A stretch of DNA of 18,996 nt from the NCBI GenBank assembly GCA_001786225.1, contig MFVV01000032.1:1-18996 (forward strand). Direction: 5' to 3'. The DNA comes from Candidatus Nomurabacteria bacterium RIFCSPLOWO2_12_FULL_46_14. GTDB lineage: Bacteria > Patescibacteriota > Minisyncoccia > Phycocordibacterales > UBA9973. Shown here piece by piece: positions 13,252 to 18,996 of this stretch (the stretch's first letter is position 1; each line of letters begins with the position of its first letter). The translations under genes and the position numbers were made by a program. A model generated the notes under the pieces. That model was not told the DNA's origin and made no database searches. It saw only the letters and a list, made by a program, of their open reading frames with translations.

Positions 13252-13288
13252 TTAACTTTATAAGCTTTATAACTTTTAACCTAACATC
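13252..13288 (+). promoter_or_regulatory. AT-rich element upstream of rpoA, shared with dnaK
   Basis: This 37-bp stretch abutting the rpoA ATG begins TTAACTTTATAA and continues with TATAACTTTT. It aligns without gaps to the bases directly before the dnaK ATG (18512-18548), with 30 of 37 identical. It contains two CTTTATAA copies 9 bp apart and -10-like TATAAG/TATAAC hexamers, so it is probably a promoter, perhaps with an overlapping operator. Confidence 0.6.
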
Positions 13289-14275
13289 ATGCCTGACTAT
13301 AAAATAATTATGCCTTCTAAACCCCGAGTAATATTAGAGGAGGACAACAAGGGAGTGTTTGAGATAGATGGTTTGTATCCCGGTTACGGCCACACCCTGG
13401 GCAACAGCCTTCGGCGGATTATTCTCTCTTCCTTGCCGGGCGCCAGCGTTACCTCTCTCAAGATTGAAGGAGTCTCTCACGAATTTTCCACTCTGGACGG
13501 AATCAAAGAAGATGTCATCATCATAATTCTTAATCTGAAGAAAGTCCGCTTTAAGATGGCTTCGGATGAACCGCAAACCGTCAATTTGAGAATCCAGGGC
13601 CCCAAGGAAGTCACCGCCCGGGACATCAAAACCGGTGGGCAGGTTGAAATTTTAAACCCGGAATTGCATATCGCGGAGATTACCGGCAAAGTAAGTTTGA
13701 ATATTGAAATCCGGGTGGAAAAAGGCCTGGGTTTTGTGGCCAAAGAAGTAATGCAGAAAGAAAAGGTGGATATCGGCACTATCGCCGTGGATGCCATCTT
13801 CACCCCCATTCGCCGCGTGGCTTACGAAGTGGAAAATATGCGCATCGGCGACAAAACAAACCACAATCGCCTCCGCATCTCCATTGAGACGGACGGCACT
13901 CTCTCCCCGCGCGAAGCGCTTTCCCAATCCATTGAAATAATGATTAATCAGCTTAAAGCCGTTGTAGATTTCAAAGAGCCGGAAGCTCCGATGCCCGAAG
14001 AGATAGAAGTCCCGACCAAGAGCGCCGGAAAAGATAAGAAAGATAACGAGGAAGAAAAAAAGGAAGAATTTGCCGACGCGCTCAAGACCCGTATTGATAC
14101 TCTGGGGCTTTCCACCCGGACGCTGAACGCGCTTTCCGCCGCCAATATCCGCACCCTGGGCGGGCTGGCCCGTAAAAAGAGGGAAGACCTTTTGGAAGTG
14201 GAAGGCATCGGCGAAAAAGGCATAGCCGAAATAAAAAAGATATTGAACAAAATGGGTTTGGATTTGAAGGAATAA
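13289..14275 (+). CDS. rpoA: DNA-directed RNA polymerase subunit alpha
   Basis: 328 aa, full length. Alpha dimerises to seed RNA polymerase assembly. The N-terminal domain has the hallmark GYGHTLGNSLRRIIL (32-46) and the region FTPIRRVAYEVENMRIGD. A charged flexible linker (about 228-262, rich in Glu and Lys) leads to the C-terminal domain (about 263-328), LGLSTRTLNALSAANIRTLG then LLEVEGIGEKGIAEIK, the helix-hairpin-helix that binds UP-elements and activators. Its own AT-rich promoter-like element precedes it, so rpoA may be expressed partly apart from rpsD. No Shine-Dalgarno site. Confidence 0.98.
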   Translation: MPDYKIIMPSKPRVILEEDNKGVFEIDGLYPGYGHTLGNSLRRIILSSLPGASVTSLKIEGVSHEFSTLDGIKEDVIIIILNLKKVRFKMASDEPQTVNLRIQGPKEVTARDIKTGGQVEILNPELHIAEITGKVSLNIEIRVEKGLGFVAKEVMQKEKVDIGTIAVDAIFTPIRRVAYEVENMRIGDKTNHNRLRISIETDGTLSPREALSQSIEIMINQLKAVVDFKEPEAPMPEEIEVPTKSAGKDKKDNEEEKKEEFADALKTRIDTLGLSTRTLNALSAANIRTLGGLARKKREDLLEVEGIGEKGIAEIKKILNKMGLDLKE

Positions 14276-14291
14276 TTATAGAAAATTTTTA

Positions 14292-14645
14292 ATGAGACAT
14301 CATAACCACAAAAGAAAATTCGGTCGGACCAAAAATCAAAGGAATGCCCTCCTTAATTCTTTGGCGCTCAATTTAATTGTGCGGGAGAAAATAAAAACCA
14401 CCGAGCCTAAGGCCAAGGAGCTCCGGCCGTTTATTGAAAAATTGGTAACCAAGGCCCGCAAGGGTGGCCTGGCTGGAAGGAGAGACGTGGTTGCCCGCCT
14501 CCAAAACCGGCAGCCGGAGGTAAAAAAGCTTTTTGAGGTAATCGCTCCCAAGTATAAAGACAGGCAGGGGGGCTATACCCGGGTGCTTAAATTGGGTCCT
14601 CGCAAATCGGACGGCGCCAAGATGGCTATTATAGAATTTGTCTAA
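14292..14645 (+). CDS. rplQ: 50S ribosomal protein L17
   Basis: 117 aa, normal length. L17 is a large-subunit protein near the peptide exit tunnel. It opens with MRHHNHKRKFGRTKNQRNAL, the family signature, continues with the LVTKARKGG helix and closes with YTRVLKLGPRKSDGAKMAII. It starts 16 bases after the rpoA stop, with no useful Shine-Dalgarno site (AAGGA lies too far upstream), in the conserved position after rpoA. Confidence 0.97.
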   Translation: MRHHNHKRKFGRTKNQRNALLNSLALNLIVREKIKTTEPKAKELRPFIEKLVTKARKGGLAGRRDVVARLQNRQPEVKKLFEVIAPKYKDRQGGYTRVLKLGPRKSDGAKMAIIEFV

Positions 14646-14652
14646 ACCAGGA

Positions 14653-15030
14653 ATGAAAACAGGAATGAAAAAAGCAGAAAACAAAGAAATAAAAATAATA
14701 GACGCTTCGGGAGGCATTCTGGGCAGAATCGCGTCCCAGGCCGCGGTGCACTTGATGGGCAAAAGCCGGCCGGCTTTTGAGAGAAATAAATATTCTGGCC
14801 TGCCGGTGAAAATTATAAACGCTTCCAAGCTCCGCATTACTCCCCGCAAATTGGAGAGCATTTATCATACCCGCTATTCCGGGCAACCTGGCGGTCTGCG
14901 CGTTCTCCGGGGTACGGAGACAGCGGCGAAGAAGGGAATGAAGGAATTGGTCCGGCTAGCAATTTACCGGATGCTGCCGAAGAATAAACTAAAGAGAGAA
15001 ATGATGAAAAATTTAACAATCGACAATTAA
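14653..15030 (+). CDS. rplM: 50S ribosomal protein L13
   Basis: 125 aa from the ATG at 14653 (about 142 in E. coli). L13 is an early-assembly large-subunit protein. Visible are the N-terminal beta-strand IDASGGILGRIASQAAVHLMG, the central HTRYSGQPGGLRV and the helix RLAIYRMLPKNKLKREMMKNL. I reject the in-frame TTG at 14638 because it overlaps rplQ. Two ATGs, 14653 and 14665, each follow a copy of AGGA within a 12-base tandem repeat, so either could be used. It is followed by rpsI, its usual partner gene, after 14 bases. Confidence 0.95.
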   Translation: MKTGMKKAENKEIKIIDASGGILGRIASQAAVHLMGKSRPAFERNKYSGLPVKIINASKLRITPRKLESIYHTRYSGQPGGLRVLRGTETAAKKGMKELVRLAIYRMLPKNKLKREMMKNLTIDN

Positions 15031-15044
15031 CTATTTCGTACGGG

Positions 15045-15479
15045 ATGGCTAAAACAATAAAGAAAACAGAAGAAAAATATGTGGAAGCGGTTGGCCGGCG
15101 GAAAACCTCTACCGCCCGGGTCAGAATCTGGCCCGGCGCCAAAGCGAGTTTCGTAGTAAATGGCAAGGAAGCCCGGGCATATTTTTCTACAGAAGTAACC
15201 CGACGTCTGATTCTTGATCCGATAATCAAAAGCGCCAGTTCCGGAGAAGACAAAGGCAATACCAAATGGAATGTGGAAGCCAAAACAGAGGGCGGCGGCG
15301 TCCATTCTCAGGCGGAAGCGGTGCGTCATGGCTTATCCCGAGCCTTGGCTCTGGCCAATCCGGAAAATCGTTCCAAACTGAAATCACTGGGCTATCTTAA
15401 GCGCGACCCGAGGGCCAAAGAACGCCGTAAGTTCGGTCTCAAAAAAGCCCGCAAGGCACCGAAATGGAGCAAACGCTAA
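15045..15479 (+). CDS. rpsI: 30S ribosomal protein S9
   Basis: 144 aa. S9 is in the head of the small subunit, and its C-terminal Ser-Lys-Arg tail reaches the P-site tRNA. The signatures AVGRRKTSTARVRIWPG, GGGVHSQAEAVRHGLSRALA and KSLGYLKRDPRAKERRKFG are present, and the protein ends in the exact SKR. An N-terminal extension of about 9 residues precedes the core. The stop codon lies inside a 14-bp hairpin stem, and the tail of the cluster continues into a structured 144-bp intergenic stretch. Confidence 0.97.
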   Translation: MAKTIKKTEEKYVEAVGRRKTSTARVRIWPGAKASFVVNGKEARAYFSTEVTRRLILDPIIKSASSGEDKGNTKWNVEAKTEGGGVHSQAEAVRHGLSRALALANPENRSKLKSLGYLKRDPRAKERRKFGLKKARKAPKWSKR

Positions 15480-15503
15480 CTGCTTAGCGTTTGCTCCGGT
15501 TTC
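15461..15503 (+). terminator. Long hairpin overlapping the rpsI stop codon
   Basis: GGAGCAAACGCTAA (15466-15479) pairs exactly with TTAGCGTTTGCTCC (15484-15497) around a 4-nt loop; GAAA and TTTC can add four pairs beyond a bulge. There is no full T tract after it, so it may end transcription weakly or protect the 3' end of the ribosomal-cluster mRNA. Confidence 0.55.
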
Positions 15504-15583
15504 GTGCAAGAGAAAATTTCCTATGCGACCCCGTGTAGCGGGGGAGCAGGAAATAGGAGGAGGTGCGCACTCTGACCACGACC
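15504..15583. other. Structured intergenic stretch, possible dispersed repeat or small RNA
   Basis: Gene-free. It holds an outer stem ATTTCCT/AGGAAAT (15516-15522 with 15548-15554) around an inner stem CCCCG/CGGGG (15529-15533 with 15539-15543), then GTGCGCAC, an 8-bp palindrome (15563-15570). No tRNA, tmRNA or SRP-RNA signature is found. With the hairpin before it and the terminator after it, it could be an independent small RNA, an mRNA 3' region, or a dispersed repeat. Confidence 0.4.
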
Positions 15584-15608
15584 AGCCCTTGAAATCAAGG
15601 TGCTTTTT
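15584..15608 (+). terminator. Rho-independent terminator before grpE
   Basis: The stem AGC-CCTTG (15584-15591, allowing a bulge) pairs with CAAGG-T-GCT (15596-15604) around an AAAT loop, and TTTTT follows directly. It separates the ribosomal cluster from grpE. Confidence 0.7.
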
Positions 15609-15623
15609 CGTTATTATGAGATT

Positions 15624-16211
15624 ATGTCTGACGAGGATGAGAAAAAAGAAGAAAATCAAGAACCTGAAGATGATGTCGTAGAATTCGAATTCAACGAAGA
15701 CGGCGAAGAAGATCTGAATAAAACTCTTAAGAAACTAAGAGCGGATTTGAAGGCCTGCCGCAAAGAAAAAGACGAATACCTACTCGGTTGGCAGAAGGAG
15801 CGGGCGGATTTCATCAATTACAAAAAACAGGAAGAGGACCGCAAGGTTAACTTTTCAGAGTCGGTGCGAGAGCGGATTTTGGTGCGCTTTCTCTCTGTTC
15901 TGGACAGCTTTAATATGGCTATGGGCAATAAAGAGGTCTGGCAGAGAGTGGATGAGTCTTGGCGGAGGGGCATGGAACATATCCGCTCCCAAATGTCCGC
16001 CGTTTTTGAAGAATACGGGATTAAGGCCTTCGGGGAAGAGGGGGAAAGTTTTGACCCAAATATTCACCAATCCATAGACATGGTGGAGACTACGAATAAA
16101 GAGCTGGACCATAAGATTGCCAACGTGCGGGAGAAGGGCTATAAATTAGGGGAGCGTGTTATTCGCCCGGCAGGAGTCAATGTGTATGAATACAAAGAGC
16201 CAAGTCAATAA
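15624..16211 (+). CDS. grpE: Nucleotide exchange factor GrpE
   Basis: 195 aa. GrpE releases ADP from DnaK in the Hsp70 folding cycle. An acidic, disordered N-terminus (1-35) is followed by a long coiled-coil helix (about 36-95, with WQKERADFINYKKQ) and a C-terminal beta domain carrying FDPNIHQSIDMVET, ANVREKGYKLGERVIRPAGV. The ATG at 15624 is chosen over the GTG at 15600, which overlaps the terminator. It has no Shine-Dalgarno site. Its last 26 bases overlap the next gene. It lies 2.3 kb from dnaK, an unusual separation because grpE and dnaK are often adjacent. Confidence 0.96.
   Translation: MSDEDEKKEENQEPEDDVVEFEFNEDGEEDLNKTLKKLRADLKACRKEKDEYLLGWQKERADFINYKKQEEDRKVNFSESVRERILVRFLSVLDSFNMAMGNKEVWQRVDESWRRGMEHIRSQMSAVFEEYGIKAFGEEGESFDPNIHQSIDMVETTNKELDHKIANVREKGYKLGERVIRPAGVNVYEYKEPSQ
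16172..16176 (+). promoter_or_regulatory. Shine-Dalgarno site deciding the Cys-rich gene start
   Basis: AGGAG at 16172-16176 inside the end of grpE. It is 9 bases from the ATG at 16186 and 3 bases from the ATG at 16180, favouring 16186. Such sites are rare in this window. Confidence 0.55.
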
Positions 16212-17850
16212 AATTTGCGTTGACTGTAAAAATGAATTTATAATAGATTCGGGGGATTTGGATTTATACAAGAAAGTCGGGCTTACAATTCCGGAGCAAT
16301 GCTTTGGATGCCGAGTGAAGCAACATTTTGCTTTTTCTGTGTTTGGAAAATTTCGTAAAGGCGTTTCTGCTCTTTCTGGTGAAAATTTAATCACTGTTCT
16401 TCCAGAAAAATCCAGATATCCAATTTACACTTCTCATGAATGGTGGAGCGATGCCTGGGATCCTTTATCTTACGGGCAGGGTTATGACTCTAAACGACCT
16501 TTTTTTGACCAACTAAAAGAGCTTCAGGAAAAAGTTCCTCGTCCTCATCAAACAGGAGAGAACAGCACTAATTGCGACTGGTGCGATGATGTATGGGAGT
16601 CAAAGAATTGTTATCTTTGCCGGTCTCTTTTAAATTGTGAAAATTGTAGCTACGTATATAGAGTTATAGGGACCAAAGACTCTTTTGACATTCTCTACTC
16701 CTTTAATCTTCAGGGTTCCTATGATTGTCTTTTTTGCTACGATTCTTTTAATTTGAATTTCTCGGAGAATTCACGGGAGTGCATTGATTCATATTTTCTT
16801 TTTGATTGCCGTAATTGCCAGAACTGCTTTATGTGTTGGAATTTGCGCAATAAAAAATACTGCATAAGAAACAAACAATATTCCAAGGAGGAATACGAAA
16901 AAGAATTGAGTAAAATTGATTTTGGCTCTTATAAAAATGTTAAAATTTTAAAAGACGAGTTTGAAAATATTCTTAAAGAAAACGCTGTCCACCGCGAAAA
17001 CTTCAACTTGCGAACAACCAATTCTACAGGCAACTATCTAACTGACTGCGACAAGTGCATAAATTGCTTTTCCTGGGAAAAATCCCAGAATTGCCGCAAT
17101 CATATACGAGGTATGAATACCAAAGATAGTATTGACCAGACATTTACCTGGAATACGGAAGTTTCCGGGAATAACAGCGGTGTATTCGGAGGCTTTGAAA
17201 TAAAACATTCGTCGTGGTCAGATGGGAGATACTCTGAATATTTGGATAATTGTGTTGAAGTAGAATATTGCTTCGGTTGCGTTGGCTTACGCAAAAAGAA
17301 ATTTTGTATTTTAAACAAACAGTATACAAAGGAAGAATACGAAAAACTACGCGCGCAAATTGTTAAGGATATGCAAAAGGGAGGAGAATATGGAAAATTT
17401 TCGCCATACTCTTTGGGTCTTTGCGATTACAATTTCTCTAACGGCATGATTTATTTTCCAAATGTAAAAAAAGAAGAAATAATAAAAAAAGGAGGTTACT
17501 GGCTAGATGATGATTTATCATCTCAAAACGGTCTGTCATCTCTAGAAATACCCGATAATATTATTGATACTACATCAGAAATATATATCCAGGCGCTTAT
17601 CTGTCCGGAGTCACATTACAGATTTAATATTTCTCAAGCGGAATATGAATTTCACAGAAGGAAAAAATTTGCTCTACCCAGATTACATTTTGATTTGCGT
17701 ATTATGAAAAGGATTAAAAAAATGTCCATAATAAAAAGTTATCCTTACAAATGTTTCTACTGCCAGAATGATATTATGGCTTACTATCCGCCGAAGTGGG
17801 GTTATCAAAAAATCGCCTGCGAAGACTGCTACAAGCAAAACATCGCCTGA
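16186..17850 (+). CDS. Large cysteine-rich zinc-ribbon repeat protein
   Basis: 554 aa from the ATG at 16186, with 32 cysteines, mostly CxxC pairs. The first zinc-ribbon-like unit has Cys11, Cys14, Cys39 and Cys42; the last has Cys523, Cys526, Cys545 and Cys548. Between are repeated CxxC-type blocks (residues about 130-227 and 288-374), including two copies of a unit ending NKQY(S/T)KEEYEK (about 214-238 and 362-386). This suggests a metal-binding beta-solenoid or tandem ribbons. No signal peptide or membrane segment is seen, so it is probably cytoplasmic. I recall similar large Cys-rich proteins in CPR genomes, sometimes misnamed CaiB/BaiF, but there is no CoA-transferase motif here. Function is unknown; the overlap with grpE suggests co-translation. 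The gene is visibly more AT-rich than the ribosomal cluster. Confidence 0.75.
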   Translation: MNTKSQVNKICVDCKNEFIIDSGDLDLYKKVGLTIPEQCFGCRVKQHFAFSVFGKFRKGVSALSGENLITVLPEKSRYPIYTSHEWWSDAWDPLSYGQGYDSKRPFFDQLKELQEKVPRPHQTGENSTNCDWCDDVWESKNCYLCRSLLNCENCSYVYRVIGTKDSFDILYSFNLQGSYDCLFCYDSFNLNFSENSRECIDSYFLFDCRNCQNCFMCWNLRNKKYCIRNKQYSKEEYEKELSKIDFGSYKNVKILKDEFENILKENAVHRENFNLRTTNSTGNYLTDCDKCINCFSWEKSQNCRNHIRGMNTKDSIDQTFTWNTEVSGNNSGVFGGFEIKHSSWSDGRYSEYLDNCVEVEYCFGCVGLRKKKFCILNKQYTKEEYEKLRAQIVKDMQKGGEYGKFSPYSLGLCDYNFSNGMIYFPNVKKEEIIKKGGYWLDDDLSSQNGLSSLEIPDNIIDTTSEIYIQALICPESHYRFNISQAEYEFHRRKKFALPRLHFDLRIMKRIKKMSIIKSYPYKCFYCQNDIMAYYPPKWGYQKIACEDCYKQNIA

Positions 17851-17959
17851 ATTTTATACTTTATCCAACTAAATTACTTTACTTAACTAAAGTCAATAAA
17901 TGAAAGAAAAAAAAACTAAAAAGAGAGGATGATGACCGAGGTCGTCTAAGCCGTCTCGT
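17851..17959. other. AT-rich gap between convergent genes
   Basis: 109 bp between the Cys-rich gene and the PaaX-like gene. It contains an A-rich stretch and no convincing terminator hairpin, promoter or small frame. I see nothing further in it. Confidence 0.5.
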
Positions 17960-18451
17960 TTATTCTTTTATGGCATTTAAGAATGCCAGACGGGTTTGCT
18001 CATCCAGCTTGTCCGCGATTATTATCATCAATTCCGTGGAAAGCCCCAGATCTTTTTTTATATTAATGAACAAATTTTCGTAAGGCAGGGGAGAAATCCA
18101 GACCGTGTTTTTGACACAGGCAAAATTCGCTTTTTTTAGAAGATAACGCAAACTCTCCCGTTCGTTTTTCCGCTCTTCCGGCAGGTCTAAGATTATAATT
18201 CTCCAGTATCCGTCCCAGGTGCGAGACACCAGAGCGTCTTCGCCCAAGAGACGAATAGTATCCAGTTTCGTCTTACCCCTTTTTGTAATTTTTACATAAT
18301 CCTGATTGTCGGATTTTTTTACTTCAACATACCCGGCCCCTACTAAATTTTTAAGCGCGCGAGATGCAGGATAAGAAATAGCGATTTCCGAAGCAGCCGT
18401 TGCCGGCTTTTCAGCCAGCTTTTTCAATATTTTTTTGGAATAGCTTGACAT
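17960..18451 (-). CDS. PaaX-like regulator: winged helix plus Cas2-like domain
   Basis: 163 aa. The N-terminal half (about 4-64) is a winged helix: SKKILKKLAEKPATAASEIA, then ALKNLVGAGYVEVKK and a wing ending KITKRGK. The C-terminal half (about 80-150) has the Cas2-like ferredoxin fold typical of the PaaX central domain: WRIIILDLPEERKNERESLR, then FACVKNTVWISPLPYENLF. PaaX represses phenylacetate genes in E. coli, but CPR homologues have no such pathway, so it is likely a general DNA-binding repressor. The conserved metal-binding Asp of Cas2 nucleases is seen in the ILDLPE position, yet no cas1 or array is present. It is transcribed away from dnaK across a 97-bp AT-rich spacer, so it could regulate itself or dnaK. 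Confidence 0.8.
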   Translation of the reverse strand: MSSYSKKILKKLAEKPATAASEIAISYPASRALKNLVGAGYVEVKKSDNQDYVKITKRGKTKLDTIRLLGEDALVSRTWDGYWRIIILDLPEERKNERESLRYLLKKANFACVKNTVWISPLPYENLFINIKKDLGLSTELMIIIADKLDEQTRLAFLNAIKE

Positions 18452-18511
18452 AGCTATATCTTATCATATATACTGGATTTATACAAATAATTCGTGGTCG
18501 CGAAAAATAGG

Positions 18512-18548
18512 TTAACTTTATAAACATTATAACTTTTTACTTTATAAC
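18512..18548 (+). promoter_or_regulatory. AT-rich element upstream of dnaK, shared with rpoA
   Basis: Gapless counterpart of 13252-13288: the same TTAACTTTATAA block, the same TATAACTTTT block, same distance to the ATG (18549). It includes three TTATAA cores. It is not a CIRCE site. Probably the dnaK promoter and perhaps an operator. Confidence 0.6.
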
Positions 18549-18996
18549 ATGAGCAAAATTATAGGCATAGACTTGGGGACAACCAATTCCGCAGTGGCGG
18601 TCATAGAAGGTGGTAGTCCTAAAATAGTGGAAAATGTAGAGGGCAATCGAACCACGCCTTCGGTAGTCGCCATAGCCAAGAACAAAGACCGGCTAGTGGG
18701 TCTTTTGGCTAAGCGGCAGGCGGTGACTAATCCGGAAAATACGATTTCTGAAATCAAGCGCTACATGGGTCATCGCTTTGAGGACCCGGAAGTGCAAAAG
18801 GATAAATCTACAGCCTCATTTAAAATAGAAGCCGGTGACGGCGGCGGGGTGAAAGTAAAAATGATGGACAAGTCTTATAGACCGGAGGAAATCTCAGCGA
18901 TGATTCTGCAGAAAATAAAGACTGACGTTGAAGCAAAATTGGGAGAAAAAATAACTGAAGCCGTAATCACGGTGCCGGCATATTTTAACGATACGC
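18549..18996 (+). CDS. dnaK: Chaperone DnaK (Hsp70), N-terminal part (3' end outside window)
   Basis: 149 codons are visible, with no stop. DnaK is the ATP-driven Hsp70 chaperone working with GrpE and DnaJ. The first nucleotide-binding motif IIGIDLGTTNSAVAVIEGG (4-22) and the segments GNRTTPSVVA, EISAMILQKIKTD and AVITVPAYFND are diagnostic. The first 149 residues fall within lobe I of the ATPase domain. The loop around GDGGGVKVKM is ordinary for bacterial DnaK. No Shine-Dalgarno site precedes the ATG; an AT-rich promoter element shared with rpoA does. Confidence 0.97.
   Translation, partial: MSKIIGIDLGTTNSAVAVIEGGSPKIVENVEGNRTTPSVVAIAKNKDRLVGLLAKRQAVTNPENTISEIKRYMGHRFEDPEVQKDKSTASFKIEAGDGGGVKVKMMDKSYRPEEISAMILQKIKTDVEAKLGEKITEAVITVPAYFNDT

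Noticed and set aside
14638..14652. TTG at 14638 as the rplM start
   Set aside because: It overlaps the end of rplQ; ATGs with AGGA lie just downstream.
15504..15608. tRNA, tmRNA or SRP RNA gene
   Set aside because: No cloverleaf, TTCGA-type loop, tmRNA end or SRP GGAAGCAGCC-type motif could be found on either strand.
15600..15623. GTG at 15600 as the grpE start
   Set aside because: It lies in the terminator hairpin and T tract; the ATG at 15624 begins the usual acidic N-terminus.
16156..16185. GTG at 16156 as the start of the Cys-rich gene
   Set aside because: It would overlap grpE further and lacks a Shine-Dalgarno site; AGGAG favours the ATG at 16186.
17960..18451. Cas2-like protein as a sign of a CRISPR system
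   Set aside because: The N-terminal winged helix makes it PaaX-like, and no repeat-spacer array or cas1 is present.
18452..18548. CIRCE heat-shock operator upstream of dnaK
   Set aside because: The TTAGCACTC-N9-GAGTGCTAA pattern is absent.
1..18996. Alternative genetic code with UGA as glycine
   Set aside because: typA, mltG and the Cys-rich gene end naturally at TGA, and no conserved glycine is written as TGA.

Overview
This 19-kb window has ordinary-code, tightly packed bacterial genes at roughly mid-40s GC. It looks like a member of the Candidate Phyla Radiation (Patescibacteria), most likely the Parcubacteria side. The grounds are a run of proteins with CPR-style features: a sigma-region-4/HARE-HTH fusion, an N-terminally anchored protein of a kind seen beside CPR secretion-type ATPases, a FtsA/PilM-like ATPase followed by an anchored 'baseplate-J-like' protein, a Cys-rich repeat protein, a PaaX/Cas2-like regulator, and a very short AlaRS. 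Other grounds are the near absence of Shine-Dalgarno sites and the many palindromes inside coding regions. This lineage call is inference; no rRNA gene is present. TGA serves as a stop (typA, mltG, the Cys-rich gene), so there is no sign of the SR1/Gracilibacteria code change.

Layout. (1) 1-2358: 3' part of typA/bipA, then a sigma4-HARE regulator. (2) 2422-5138: a membrane-anchored conserved protein, the peptidoglycan transglycosylase mltG, and a DEDDh exonuclease coupled to it by ATGA. (3) 5140-5565, minus strand: an unrecognised small helical protein that is tail-to-tail with the exonuclease and head-to-head with mnmA. (4) 5598-8851: mnmA (tRNA 2-thiolation), an MgtC-family membrane protein, and a minimal alaS. 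(5) 8861-11285: an actin-like ATPase and its anchored partner. (6) 11333-15479: a classic translation/transcription cluster infA-rpmJ-rpsM-rpsK-rpsD-rpoA-rplQ-rplM-rpsI; rpmJ is only 36 codons. (7) 15480-15623: a structured intergenic stretch ending in a good terminator. (8) 15624-18996: grpE, an overlapping 32-cysteine protein, a minus-strand PaaX-like regulator, and the 5' end of dnaK.

The gene set is mostly core information processing and protein folding, with envelope and pilus-like functions between. Three patterns stand out. First, there are perfect or near-perfect palindromes inside reading frames, some with a nested double-hairpin design. The clearest are in mnmA, alaS and infA, where they sit in loops or tails, as if mobile palindromic units had been accepted in-frame. 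Second, several -10 hexamers lie 6-8 bases before the ATG. Two of them contain the stop codon of the preceding gene, which predicts leaderless mRNAs. Third, rpoA and dnaK share a gapless 37-bp upstream element (30 of 37 identical) at exactly the same distance from their ATGs, which suggests common control. No gene-free stretch exceeds 150 bases; there is no CRISPR array, no insertion sequence and no recognisable tRNA.
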